This document shows positions 43,729-51,672 of a DNA stretch of 64,000 nucleotides, piece by piece. Origin of the DNA: Flavobacterium frigidimaris (GTDB taxonomy: Bacteria > Bacteroidota > Bacteroidia > Flavobacteriales > Flavobacteriaceae); NCBI GenBank assembly GCA_900129595.1, contig FQWG01000005.1:186001-250000 (forward strand), read 5' to 3'. A model generated the notes under the pieces. The model was given only the letters and a program-made list of their open reading frames with translations. It made no database searches and was not told the origin of the DNA. Position 1 is the stretch's first letter, and each line of letters begins with the position of its first letter. Made by a program: the position numbers and the translations under genes.

Positions 43729-43952
43729 GAATTATATACAAATGCTTTGGGCGATGCTGTAATAGATTTGTTTGAAGATGGCGCAGTAAAAAATCAATAT
43801 TTTCCACATTCCTTTTAAATAGAGCTGTTTTTTTTCGGATAATTTTAGAAAGGACAATTACTAATTAAACAAGGGTAATATTGAATCAGTAATTATACGT
43901 CATACATTATACTTTTATAATTCTAAAAAAGCATAAAATTAATAAAAAACAT

Positions 43953-45242
43953 ATGGCATTACCAACTCAAATGGATGTTCAGAAGAATGTCAGTTCTACA
44001 GAAAATAAAAAATGGCTGTTTCCTTTTATATTGGTAACCAGTTTGTTTTTTTTCTGGGGATTTGTACACAATTTAGATCCGATACTTATTCCGCATTTAA
44101 GAAAAGCATTTAATCTTACAGATTTAGAATCTTCACTTATTGATTCATCTGTTTTTATCGCCTATTTTGTTATGGCTTTGCCCGCTGGTTATATCATGAG
44201 AAAATACGGTTATAAATCGGGTATCATGATAGGATTGGTTTTGTTTGGTATTGGTTCAATTTTATTTGTGCCTGCTGCCAATGAATTGAAGTATATTTAT
44301 TTTCTGGGCGCTCTTTTTGTTATCGCGTGCGGACTTACTTTTTTAGAAACAGCTGCCAATCCTTACGTAACAATATTAGGCCCGTCTGAAACGGCAACGA
44401 AAAGACTGAATTTTTCACAATCGTTTAACGGACTTGCCGCTTTTATTGCTCCGGCCTATGTTGGACCAATGATCTTATCCGGAAAAAATTTAACGAAGGC
44501 CCAAATGGATGCAATGGCACCGGCAGAATTGCATGCGTATGTTTTAGAAGAAGCAGCAAGTGTAAAGATGCCTTACCTGATTTTGGGACTTATTATTCTG
44601 GCAGTGGCAGTATTGTTTTATTTTACCAATATGCCCGATGTAAAAGATGAAAACAAAGAAGGAGTTGAAGGAGCCAGTTTTGCAGGAGCCCTAAAATCAA
44701 TGCGTTTAAGATGGGGGATTTTGGCCCAGTTTTTTTATGTAGGAGCGCAGGTTTGTGTTGGAAGTTTTTTTATTAAAATGGCAACTACTTCAGCAGGCCT
44801 CGAAGAAGGTGTTGCAGCCAAATATCTTGGATTTTTTGGTCTGGCATTTATGTTAGGACGTTTTGCAGGAACTTTTTTCATGCAATACATACAACCAAGA
44901 AAATTATTAATCATTTATACCATCATTAATATCCTCTTATCAATATTAGCCATATTCGGTTCAGGAATGATTGTGGTGTATACCTTAATTACAATAGCTT
45001 TTTTTATGAGTATTATGTTTCCAACTATTTTCTCCATGGGAATTGACGGTCTTGGACATAATACCAAAATAGGATCTTCATTAATCGTAATGTCTATAGT
45101 GGGAGGCGCTTTACTTCCTCCGGTTTTAGGGTTGATTTCAGATAGTACAGGAAGTATTCAGTATGGTTACGTTGTTCCGTTGACGTGTTTTTCAGTAATA
45201 TTATTGTTTGCATTTAACGGACATAAAACAAATAAAGCATAA
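43953..45242 (+). CDS. fucP: L-fucose:H+ symporter
   Basis: A 429-residue MFS permease close in length to E. coli FucP (438). The two charged residues known to matter for fucose and proton transport have counterparts: Asp42 in FVHNLDPILIPHL and Glu132 in GLTFLETAANPYVTILG, the latter a signature of FucP-type permeases. MFS motif A is ALPAGYIMRKYGYKSGI. It starts an operon whose next genes break down fuconate, 16 bp upstream of the dehydratase, which makes fucose the natural substrate. Related permeases move glucose/galactose or GlcNAc, but context favours fucose. Confidence 0.88.
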   Translation: MALPTQMDVQKNVSSTENKKWLFPFILVTSLFFFWGFVHNLDPILIPHLRKAFNLTDLESSLIDSSVFIAYFVMALPAGYIMRKYGYKSGIMIGLVLFGIGSILFVPAANELKYIYFLGALFVIACGLTFLETAANPYVTILGPSETATKRLNFSQSFNGLAAFIAPAYVGPMILSGKNLTKAQMDAMAPAELHAYVLEEAASVKMPYLILGLIILAVAVLFYFTNMPDVKDENKEGVEGASFAGALKSMRLRWGILAQFFYVGAQVCVGSFFIKMATTSAGLEEGVAAKYLGFFGLAFMLGRFAGTFFMQYIQPRKLLIIYTIINILLSILAIFGSGMIVVYTLITIAFFMSIMFPTIFSMGIDGLGHNTKIGSSLIVMSIVGGALLPPVLGLISDSTGSIQYGYVVPLTCFSVILLFAFNGHKTNKA

Positions 45243-45258
45243 AATTTATTTATATAAT

Positions 45259-46914
45259 ATGTTAGAAAACGGAGTTAAAAGATTGGTGGTGAAAATGCAC
45301 CCGGAAGATAATGTGCTGGTCGCTTTAACAGATTTGGCAAAAGGAGAAAGTGTAACTTTTGATAAAGAAACCTATATCCTTCAGGATACTATTAAGGCAA
45401 AGCATAAGTTTTATACAACTGATTTAAAAGAAGGAGCTGAAGTTACCATGTACGGTGTTTTGGTTGGAAGAGTGCAAAATGATGTTGCCAAAGGAAGCCT
45501 CATGACAACAGACAACCTGAAACATGCGGCAGAACCGTATCAGTATCGTCATGTTGATTTTGAATGGAAAGCGCCGGATGTTTCAAAATTTAAAGACAGG
45601 ACTTTTAGAGGATACAAAAGAAATGATGGCCGTGTAGGGACAGCCAATTACTGGTTGTTTGTACCAACAGTATTTTGTGAAAACCGCAATCTGGATGTAA
45701 TCCGTGAAGCTTTGCACAATGAGTTAGGATATTCAGTGAGCGATAAGTACACCCAATATACCCATAATTTACTTGAAGCGTTTAAAAAAGGAGAAAGCCT
45801 CGATTCAATTGATGTACAATTGGCTCCGGATCAAAATACGAATAAAATCTTCAAAAATGTAGATGGTATCAAATTTCTGAACCATCAGGGTGGTTGCGGA
45901 GGCACGCGTCAGGATTCGGCGACTTTAAGTGCGTTACTGGCTTCGTATGCAAATCATCCAAATGTGGCGGGAATAACCGTATTGAGTTTGGGTTGCCAGC
46001 ATTTGCAAGTACAGGATTTTACGAATGATGTTAAAAAGCAAAATCTATCCTTTGATAAACCTTTGTATATTTTTGAGCAGCAACAATCAAAAAGTGAAGA
46101 GCAATTGATTGCCGATGCCATTAAAAAAACATTTGAAGGATTAATACAAATAAACAAACTCGAAAGAGTAGCAGCACCGTTAAGCGAATTGTGTCTTGGA
46201 GTAAAATGTGGCGGCAGTGATGGTTTTAGCGGGGTTTCTGCTAATCCTGCAGTAGGTTATGCTTCAGATTTACTAGTAGCGTTAGGCGGTAAAGTTTTGC
46301 TGGCTGAATTTCCGGAATTGTGTGGAGTGGAGCAGAACCTGATTGATCGTTGTACATCAGAAACCGTTGCTAAAAAATTCATTGATTTAATGCAGTCTTA
46401 CGATGCCCTGGCACATAAAGTAGGTTCAGGATTTCACATGAATCCATCGCCGGGAAATATCAAAGACGGATTAATAACCGATGCCATAAAAAGTGCCGGA
46501 GCAGCTAAAAAAGGAGGAACAGCACCCGTAGTTGATGTATTGGATTATACAGAACCGGTAACAAAAGCAGGTTTGAGTTTGGTTTGTACACCGGGAAATG
46601 ACGTTGAAGCCACAACCGGAAAAGCGGCTGCCGGAGCAACATTAATTTTGTTTACCACAGGATTAGGAACTCCAACAGGTAATCCCGTTTGTCCGGTTAT
46701 TAAAGTAGCTACAAATTCTATTTTGGCTAAAAAAATGAGCGATATTATCGATATTGATTGTGGTCCGATAATTAGCGGAGAAAAAACCATTGAAGAAATG
46801 GGAGAAGATATTCTGGAATATTGTATCAAAGCGGCAAGCGGAGAAATTATTCCAAAAGCCGTATTACTCAATCAGGATGATTTTATTCCATGGAAAAGAG
46901 GAGTGTCATTGTAG
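45259..46914 (+). CDS. UxaA-family (altronate dehydratase-like) hydro-lyase, probable L-fuconate dehydratase
   Basis: A 551-residue dehydratase; the ATG at 45259 gives the standard family start, and upstream codons are in the intergenic gap. The N-terminal SAF domain (about 1-95) is followed by the large iron-binding catalytic part, with FLNHQGGCGGTRQDS, LSLGCQHLQVQDF, LGVKCGGSDGFSG and PEQ/ELCGVEQNLI-like stretches seen in altronate and galactarate dehydratases. Placed between fucP and SDR/FAH genes, it most likely dehydrates L-fuconate to 2-keto-3-deoxy-L-fuconate. The better-known fuconate dehydratase of Xanthomonas is an enolase-superfamily protein, so this would be a non-homologous substitute. 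Altronate use cannot be excluded. Confidence 0.8.
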   Translation: MLENGVKRLVVKMHPEDNVLVALTDLAKGESVTFDKETYILQDTIKAKHKFYTTDLKEGAEVTMYGVLVGRVQNDVAKGSLMTTDNLKHAAEPYQYRHVDFEWKAPDVSKFKDRTFRGYKRNDGRVGTANYWLFVPTVFCENRNLDVIREALHNELGYSVSDKYTQYTHNLLEAFKKGESLDSIDVQLAPDQNTNKIFKNVDGIKFLNHQGGCGGTRQDSATLSALLASYANHPNVAGITVLSLGCQHLQVQDFTNDVKKQNLSFDKPLYIFEQQQSKSEEQLIADAIKKTFEGLIQINKLERVAAPLSELCLGVKCGGSDGFSGVSANPAVGYASDLLVALGGKVLLAEFPELCGVEQNLIDRCTSETVAKKFIDLMQSYDALAHKVGSGFHMNPSPGNIKDGLITDAIKSAGAAKKGGTAPVVDVLDYTEPVTKAGLSLVCTPGNDVEATTGKAAAGATLILFTTGLGTPTGNPVCPVIKVATNSILAKKMSDIIDIDCGPIISGEKTIEEMGEDILEYCIKAASGEIIPKAVLLNQDDFIPWKRGVSL

Positions 46915-46964
46915 TAATTATGAGTTATAAATTAACCCATTGAGTGTAATTACTAAAATTTCAC

Positions 46965-47106
46965 TTAACACATAGAAACATAGATTTTGGATTTATAAAA
47001 GAGTGTAAAAAGAAACATGTTTCTTACACATAGCTAAACTCTGTGTCTTTTAAGGAAGTGAAACGCCTTTTTTTGAGCGTGCAGAATCTATGCTTCTATG
47101 TGTTAA
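46965..47106 (+). repeat. Inverted-repeat intergenic element, copy 3
   Basis: A 142-bp element with 22-bp inverted arms (46965-46986 and 47085-47106) and one mismatch at 47093. It is collinear with copy 2 at 27911. A second, outer pair of complementary stretches, CATTGAGTGTAATTA upstream and TAATTACAGCCAATG downstream, suggests an extended unit of about 185-190 bp. It sits inside the fucose operon, between the dehydratase and SDR genes. Confidence 0.88.
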
Positions 47107-47189
47107 AACTAATTACAGCCAATGAGTTATAAATTGCAACTCTCAAGAGCTAAAAGTCTAATAATCTAATGATCTAAAAATCTAATTAT

Positions 47190-47954
47190 ATGTTTTCATT
47201 ACAAAATAAAAAAGCGGTTGTTACCGGTGGCGGCAGCGGAATAGGAAAAGCCATTTCGGTTTTATTTGCAAAGCAGGGAGCCGAAGTACACATTATAGAA
47301 CTAACAGAGGAAAGTGCTAAAACAGCTGTTGACGAAATAAAAGCAAATGGAGGAAAAGTATTTTCTCATGCCTGTAATGTCGCCAGTCAGCAAGAAGTAT
47401 TGGCCACATTTGAAAAAATAGGAAACATTAATATTCTGGTAAACAATGCAGGAATTGCTCATGTAGGCAAAGTAGATACCACTCCTGAAGCAGATTTTGA
47501 CAGAATCATGAATGTGAATGTAAAAGGGGTATACAATTGTCTGCATGCTTCGATACCACATTTTAGAAATGCTGGCGGAGGCGTTATTTTAAATATGGCT
47601 TCGATTGCTGCCTGGGTAGGTATTCCGGATCGATTTGCTTATTCTACTGCCAAAGGAGCTGTAATGGCAATGACGCTATCGATAGCAAGAGATTATATGA
47701 GCGAAAACATTCGTTGTAATTCAGTTTCTCCGGCGCGCGTGCATACTCCTTTCGTAGACGGATTTATTGCGAAGAATTATCCGGGTCAGGAAGCAGAAAT
47801 GTTTGAGAAATTATCAAAGTCACAACCCATTGGCCGTATGGCGAAACCGGATGAAGTGGCAGCTTTGGCTTTGTTTTTATGCAGCGATGAATCCGGTTTT
47901 GTTACCGGTTGCGATTATCCTATAGACGGAGGCTTTATTAAATTAAATAACTAA
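47190..47954 (+). CDS. SDR-family dehydrogenase, probable 2-keto-3-deoxy-L-fuconate 4-dehydrogenase
   Basis: A 254-residue short-chain dehydrogenase with a complete active site: VTGGGSGIGKAISVLF at the nucleotide site, LVNNAGIAH, the catalytic Ser in LNMASIAAWVG and Tyr/Lys in FAYSTAKGAVMAM. The C-terminus ends YPIDGGFIKLNN. Between a UxaA-type dehydratase and an FAH-type hydrolase it fits the step that makes 2,4-diketo-3-deoxy-L-fuconate, as in the Xanthomonas and mammalian-like fucose pathways. Specificity is inferred from the neighbourhood. Unlike the other SDR of the island, it keeps the YxxxK lysine. Confidence 0.82.
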   Translation: MFSLQNKKAVVTGGGSGIGKAISVLFAKQGAEVHIIELTEESAKTAVDEIKANGGKVFSHACNVASQQEVLATFEKIGNINILVNNAGIAHVGKVDTTPEADFDRIMNVNVKGVYNCLHASIPHFRNAGGGVILNMASIAAWVGIPDRFAYSTAKGAVMAMTLSIARDYMSENIRCNSVSPARVHTPFVDGFIAKNYPGQEAEMFEKLSKSQPIGRMAKPDEVAALALFLCSDESGFVTGCDYPIDGGFIKLNN

Positions 47955-47960
47955 GATATA

Positions 47961-48044
47961 ATGAAGGTCGCCTTATTCATTCCCTGCCATATCGACCAGT
48001 TTTACCCGTTGAAAAAGCGTATGTTGAAGGTACAATTGGAATGA
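47961..48044 (+). pseudogene. Remnant of a LutA/LldE-type (Fe-S) lactate-utilisation gene start
   Basis: An ATG six bases after the SDR stop codon opens MKVALFIPCHIDQFYP, the conserved start of LutA/LldE iron-sulfur proteins of L-lactate oxidation, including the first Cys of the CCG-type domain. After these 16 residues the family match ends; the frame runs 11 more codons to a TGA at 48042. A shifted frame continues as VEKAYVEGTIGMNKEQK to a TAA at 48059-48061. The intact protein is about 240 residues, so almost all of it is gone. L-lactate is a product of this fucose pathway, so an intact lutA would have belonged here. Confidence 0.65.
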
Positions 48045-48109
48045 ATAAAGAGCAAAAATAATATTGTCTGAACAGATAAGAAGAAGTATAATATAATAAA
48101 AGTAATACA

Positions 48110-48964
48110 ATGAAACTAATACGATTTGGAGAAGCCGGTAAAGAAAAACCGGGTATTTTAGCAGGAGAAAAAAGATTTGATGTCTCTTCAATAGTAACAG
48201 ATTACAACGAAACGTTTTTTGAAGAAAACGGATTAGAGAAATTAAAAAAAGCATTAGAAAGTAATCCGGTTTTACCGGAAGTGGATGCCAATGTACGTTT
48301 AGGCTCTCCGGTGGCGAGACCATCAAAAATAATCTGCATTGGTTTAAATTATGTAGATCATTGTTTAGAAACGAATGCACCAATTCCAACGGAGCCTATT
48401 ATCTTTTTTAAATCAACAACCTCTTTATGCGGGCCAAATGATGATTTGATCATCCCAAAGAACAGCGAAAAAACAGATTGGGAAATTGAGTTGGCTTTTG
48501 TAGTAGGCAAAAAAGCAAGTTACGTAGAAGAAGCAGATGCTTTAGATTATGTTGCCGGTTATGCTTTACTTAATGATTACAGCGAAAGAGCTTTTCAAAT
48601 AGAGCGTGGCGGACAATGGGCAAAAGGAAAAGGCTGCGACACATTTGCACCACTTGGACCCTTTTTGGCAACTCAGGATGAAATAGCAGACGTGAATAAC
48701 ATACCAATGTGGTTAACTGTTAATGGAAAAAAATTCCAAAACAGTAATACCTCGAATTTAGTATTCAAGATCCCATTTTTAGTACATTATTTAAGCCAGT
48801 TTATGACCTTGCTTCCAGGTGATATCATCAGTACAGGAACGCCTCCGGGAGTTGGTTTAGGAATAAAACCAGACCCAATTTACATCAAAGAAGGAGATGT
48901 AATCGAATTGGGAATGGATGGTTTAGGCAGCAGTAAACAACACGCTGTGGCGTATACAAAATAA
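48110..48964 (+). CDS. Fumarylacetoacetate hydrolase-family protein, probable 2,4-diketo-3-deoxy-L-fuconate hydrolase
   Basis: A 284-residue FAH-fold C-C hydrolase. The substrate and metal-binding features are present: GLNYVDHCLET, PIIFFKSTTSLCGPND, KTDWEIELAFVVGKKA with acidic metal ligands, LNDYSERAFQ and STGTPPGVGLG. The N-terminal small domain, MKLIRFGEAGKEKPGI, is also typical of this subgroup. It would split the diketo acid to pyruvate and L-lactate, completing fucose breakdown. It follows the lutA remnant and is the last gene of the fucP operon. The wider family also cleaves fumarylpyruvate-type compounds, so the assignment rests on context. Confidence 0.85.
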   Translation: MKLIRFGEAGKEKPGILAGEKRFDVSSIVTDYNETFFEENGLEKLKKALESNPVLPEVDANVRLGSPVARPSKIICIGLNYVDHCLETNAPIPTEPIIFFKSTTSLCGPNDDLIIPKNSEKTDWEIELAFVVGKKASYVEEADALDYVAGYALLNDYSERAFQIERGGQWAKGKGCDTFAPLGPFLATQDEIADVNNIPMWLTVNGKKFQNSNTSNLVFKIPFLVHYLSQFMTLLPGDIISTGTPPGVGLGIKPDPIYIKEGDVIELGMDGLGSSKQHAVAYTK

Positions 48965-49038
48965 AGCGGGGTAAAAAAAGCTATTACATTAAGATAAAAT
49001 CAAAATGTTAGGGCGAATAAATCTCTGTTAAAGGCATT

Positions 49039-49074
49039 AAGTCGCAAAGCTTAAGTACAAAACCTTTGCGACTT
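49039..49074. other. Inverted repeat after the fucose operon
   Basis: Perfect 11-bp arms AAGTCGCAAAG and CTTTGCGACTT with a 14-nt loop. No T run follows. It may be a 3'-end hairpin of the fucP operon or part of another intergenic repeat. Confidence 0.6.
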
Positions 49075-49238
49075 CCCGTCTTTGCAAGATTAATTTTATT
49101 TTCTAAAATCTCTTAACTTAATAACATCAAGTTTCGGAAATATGTTTTTAAGTAAATTTGTTACGCATTTTTCTTAAAGTGTTATCGTACACATCGAGGA
49201 TTTTTTTAGTTTTAACAATAATTAATTAAATAGTAAAC

Positions 49239-50870
49239 ATGGTAAAGTCATTATTATTTTCACTTCTTTTTTGCAGCACATTGTCGTTTGCACAAGAAGT
49301 AAATATCATTCCTCAGCCAGTAGAAGTGGTTAGGAAAACCGGAAACTTTGTGATCAGTTCGCAAACGAGTTTAGTTGTCGCCAATAAAGAAGACAATGCT
49401 GCGGCTGCTTTTTTGAATACTTATTTATTTAATTATTATGGTTTTAAATTGCCTGTTGTAAATAAAGCAGTGAAAAATTCCATAAAATTAATAAGTCAAA
49501 AAAATATTGAAGGACTAAAAGGAGAAGGCTATAGTTTTAAATCAGGTAAAAATGGTGTTGAAATTAATGGTAATTCCCCAATGGGAACTTTCTATGGCAT
49601 GCAAACCCTTATTCAGTTATTGCCTGTAGAAAAAAGCAGTAGTCTTGCCATTGCAGCTGTAGATGTAAAAGATGAACCTCGTTTTGCTTACAGAGGAGCG
49701 ATGCTGGATGTTGGACGTCATTTTTTCTCCGTTGAATTTGTAAAAAAATACATTGATTACCTAGCCTTGCATAAAATGAATTATTTTCATTGGCACCTAA
49801 CCGAAGATCAGGGCTGGAGAATCGAAATAAAAAAGTATCCAAAACTAACTGAAATTGGCTCTAAAAGAAACGGAAGCATTATAGGCAAATATCCCGGTAA
49901 AGGAAGCGATAATACTCCTGAGGGCGGTTTTTATACTCAGGAAGAAGTAAAAGACATTGTAAAATATGCTTCGGATCGTTTTATAACGGTAATTCCGGAA
50001 ATCGAAATGCCGGGACACAGTAGTGCCGCCATTGCTGCCTATCCGGAGTTGAGCTGTTTTCCGGACGAGAAAACGAATCTACCGGAGAATATGATGTCTG
50101 CGAAGAGCAAACAGGAGATGGCAAACGGAAGAAATAAAATTGTTCAGGAAACCTGGGGTGTTCATACAGATGTGTTTGTTCCAACAGAAAATATGTTTAA
50201 ATTTCTGGAAGATGTTTTGGATGAAGTAATGGCTTTATTTCCATCAAAATACATACATGTGGGTGGCGATGAATCTCCTAAAGATGCCTGGAAAAGAAGT
50301 GCGTTTTGTCAGCAAATGATCAAAGACAAAGATTTGAAAGACGAACACGGACTTCAGAGTTATTTCATCCAGCGTATAGAAAAATACATCAATAAAAAAG
50401 GAAGGACTTTAATTGGCTGGGATGAAATATTAGAAGGCGGACTTGCGCCAAATGCGATCGTGATGAGCTGGCAGGGAGAAGCAGGCGGAATTGCTGCTGC
50501 AAAAGAAAACCATCAGGTGATAATGACTCCGGGAAGCCACGTTTATTTAGACCATTCTCAAACCAAGGATGAAAAAGAAGTGACTATTGGCGGCTTTTTA
50601 CCCTTAGATACAGTATACAGTTATGAGCCAATTCCTAAAGAGTTGAATGCACAACAGGCAAAATATGTTTTGGGTGCTCAAGGCAATGTATGGACAGAAT
50701 ATATGGCTAATCCTGCCAAAGTAGAATATATGATATTTCCACGTTTGAGTGCTTTAAGCGAGGTATTGTGGTCGCCAAAAGAAAGTAAAAACTGGACAGA
50801 ATTTCAAACAAAAATTGAAACCATGAAAAAGCGATATACCATTTGGGGCGCTAATTACTTTAAGGAGTAG
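49239..50870 (+). CDS. Exported beta-N-acetylhexosaminidase, GH20
   Basis: A 543-residue exported enzyme with signal peptide ending TLSFAQ. An N-terminal GH20b-type domain (to about 150) leads into the barrel: YRGAMLDVGRHFF, MNYFHWHLTEDQGWRIEI, and the catalytic pair Asp344-Glu345 in IHVGGDESPKDAW. The Trp residues of the sugar pocket appear in VMSWQGEAGG and QGNVWTEYM. It removes terminal GlcNAc or GalNAc using the substrate acetamido group. It has its own 274-bp leader, and its terminator closes the glycan island. It complements PNGase F, galactosidases and fucosidases in stripping antennae. Confidence 0.94.
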   Translation: MVKSLLFSLLFCSTLSFAQEVNIIPQPVEVVRKTGNFVISSQTSLVVANKEDNAAAAFLNTYLFNYYGFKLPVVNKAVKNSIKLISQKNIEGLKGEGYSFKSGKNGVEINGNSPMGTFYGMQTLIQLLPVEKSSSLAIAAVDVKDEPRFAYRGAMLDVGRHFFSVEFVKKYIDYLALHKMNYFHWHLTEDQGWRIEIKKYPKLTEIGSKRNGSIIGKYPGKGSDNTPEGGFYTQEEVKDIVKYASDRFITVIPEIEMPGHSSAAIAAYPELSCFPDEKTNLPENMMSAKSKQEMANGRNKIVQETWGVHTDVFVPTENMFKFLEDVLDEVMALFPSKYIHVGGDESPKDAWKRSAFCQQMIKDKDLKDEHGLQSYFIQRIEKYINKKGRTLIGWDEILEGGLAPNAIVMSWQGEAGGIAAAKENHQVIMTPGSHVYLDHSQTKDEKEVTIGGFLPLDTVYSYEPIPKELNAQQAKYVLGAQGNVWTEYMANPAKVEYMIFPRLSALSEVLWSPKESKNWTEFQTKIETMKKRYTIWGANYFKE

Positions 50871-50886
50871 TAAGATCCTAAAAAAA

Positions 50887-50920
50887 AAAGACAGCTCAGT
50901 TTATTTAGGCTGTCTTTTCT
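50887..50920 (+). terminator. Terminator after GH20
   Basis: AAAAGACAGC and GCTGTCTTTT form a hairpin with an A-rich 5' side and T-rich 3' side, 16 bp after the GH20 stop codon. Confidence 0.8.
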
Positions 50921-51005
50921 TTATCTATACGTATTGTAAATAGTACAATAAAACGATATTCACTTTTTATAATTAATTTTTCAGATCAGGTTAAGATCTT
51001 TGGAT

Positions 51006-51524
51006 TTATGAAAGCAACTTGATAATTTCCTTCCAGTTTGTGACCCTGCTATGTCCATTTTCGATTCGGTTGAGATTATGAGGCTGGCTAAACAGTATCG
51101 TCTGACCGTAAAATTTGTCGAGATTTTTAAAATGGTCATCAATCATGATGTCGCCTTTTATAATTTCTTTTGTACCGCAAAATACAATTTGTTCCCATGT
51201 TATGAAGGGAAAATATTCCAGAAGCCATTCCTGTTTTTCTGCCATACTATTCGGGAATTTTGTTGCAGCAGAAACGATAAACAAGTCATGCGTTTGATTT
51301 AGTTTTTCGATTGCCTCAACACTTCCTTTAATAACGGCAGCGTGTCTGAAAAATCCCTGAGTTGCCATATAGATTTCACCGTTTACAAATGCTTCTTCTT
51401 CCAACTTTCCTGTAATTTTAGATAAATCCTGATTGTGGCCAAAATCTTCTAATTCAAATTTTCTAAACTGTCCGTAAATGTCAGCAAGGACACCATCGAT
51501 ATCTACAATTAGTCTTTTTTTCAT
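51006..51524 (-). CDS. 5'(3')-deoxyribonucleotidase-like HAD phosphatase (NT5C family)
   Basis: A 172-residue cytoplasmic HAD phosphatase. The catalytic motif is IVDIDGVLADIYGQ, with Asp8 as nucleophile and Asp10 as acid/base. Motif II is LFIVSAATKFPNS and a late acidic motif is KGDIMIDDHFKNLDKF. The small size and the IDDHFKNL pattern fit the NT5C family, which dephosphorylates deoxynucleoside monophosphates. It is divergent from the MFS gene, with a 50-bp palindrome between them. It does not look linked to the sugar island. Confidence 0.85.
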   Translation of the reverse strand: MKKRLIVDIDGVLADIYGQFRKFELEDFGHNQDLSKITGKLEEEAFVNGEIYMATQGFFRHAAVIKGSVEAIEKLNQTHDLFIVSAATKFPNSMAEKQEWLLEYFPFITWEQIVFCGTKEIIKGDIMIDDHFKNLDKFYGQTILFSQPHNLNRIENGHSRVTNWKEIIKLLS

Positions 51525-51608
51525 GTTTATTCTTTTAATGGTTTATTTTTTTGAAAGGAATCTTCTATAAGAACATTCATCATTCTGACTCTAAAAATTT
51601 AATTCTGT

Positions 51609-51658
51609 AATATTATTTGCAAATTAATGCAAATTTGCATTAATTTGCAAATAATATT
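51609..51658. promoter_or_regulatory. Perfect 50-bp palindrome upstream of the MFS-HAD-DeoR operon
   Basis: The 25-base arm starting AATATTATTTGCAAATTAAT is followed without a spacer by its exact reverse complement. Within it TTTGCAAA and TGCAAATTAATGCA-type units recur, so several overlapping dyads exist. It ends 14 bp before the MFS start codon. A DeoR-type regulator encoded in the same operon is the likely binder, though this is inference. Confidence 0.75.
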
Positions 51659-51672
51659 TAAATGAATGAATT

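Larger units (their letters stand above)
43491..43952. other. Gene-free 462-bp stretch between PNGase F and fucP
   Basis: Divergent promoter region. It holds a double palindrome (43561-43589) and a purine-rich tandem repeat (43664-43728). A start-less open frame runs from 43720 to 43822 on the plus strand and ends in NALGDAVIDLFEDG...YFPHSF. It reads like the tail of a protein I cannot identify and may be a gene remnant. Confidence 0.5.

Noticed and set aside
43720..43822. Reading the start-less frame as the tail of a dicarboxylate symporter
   Set aside because: Only a short NALGDAV-like resemblance supports it, and the rest does not match what I recall of the family.
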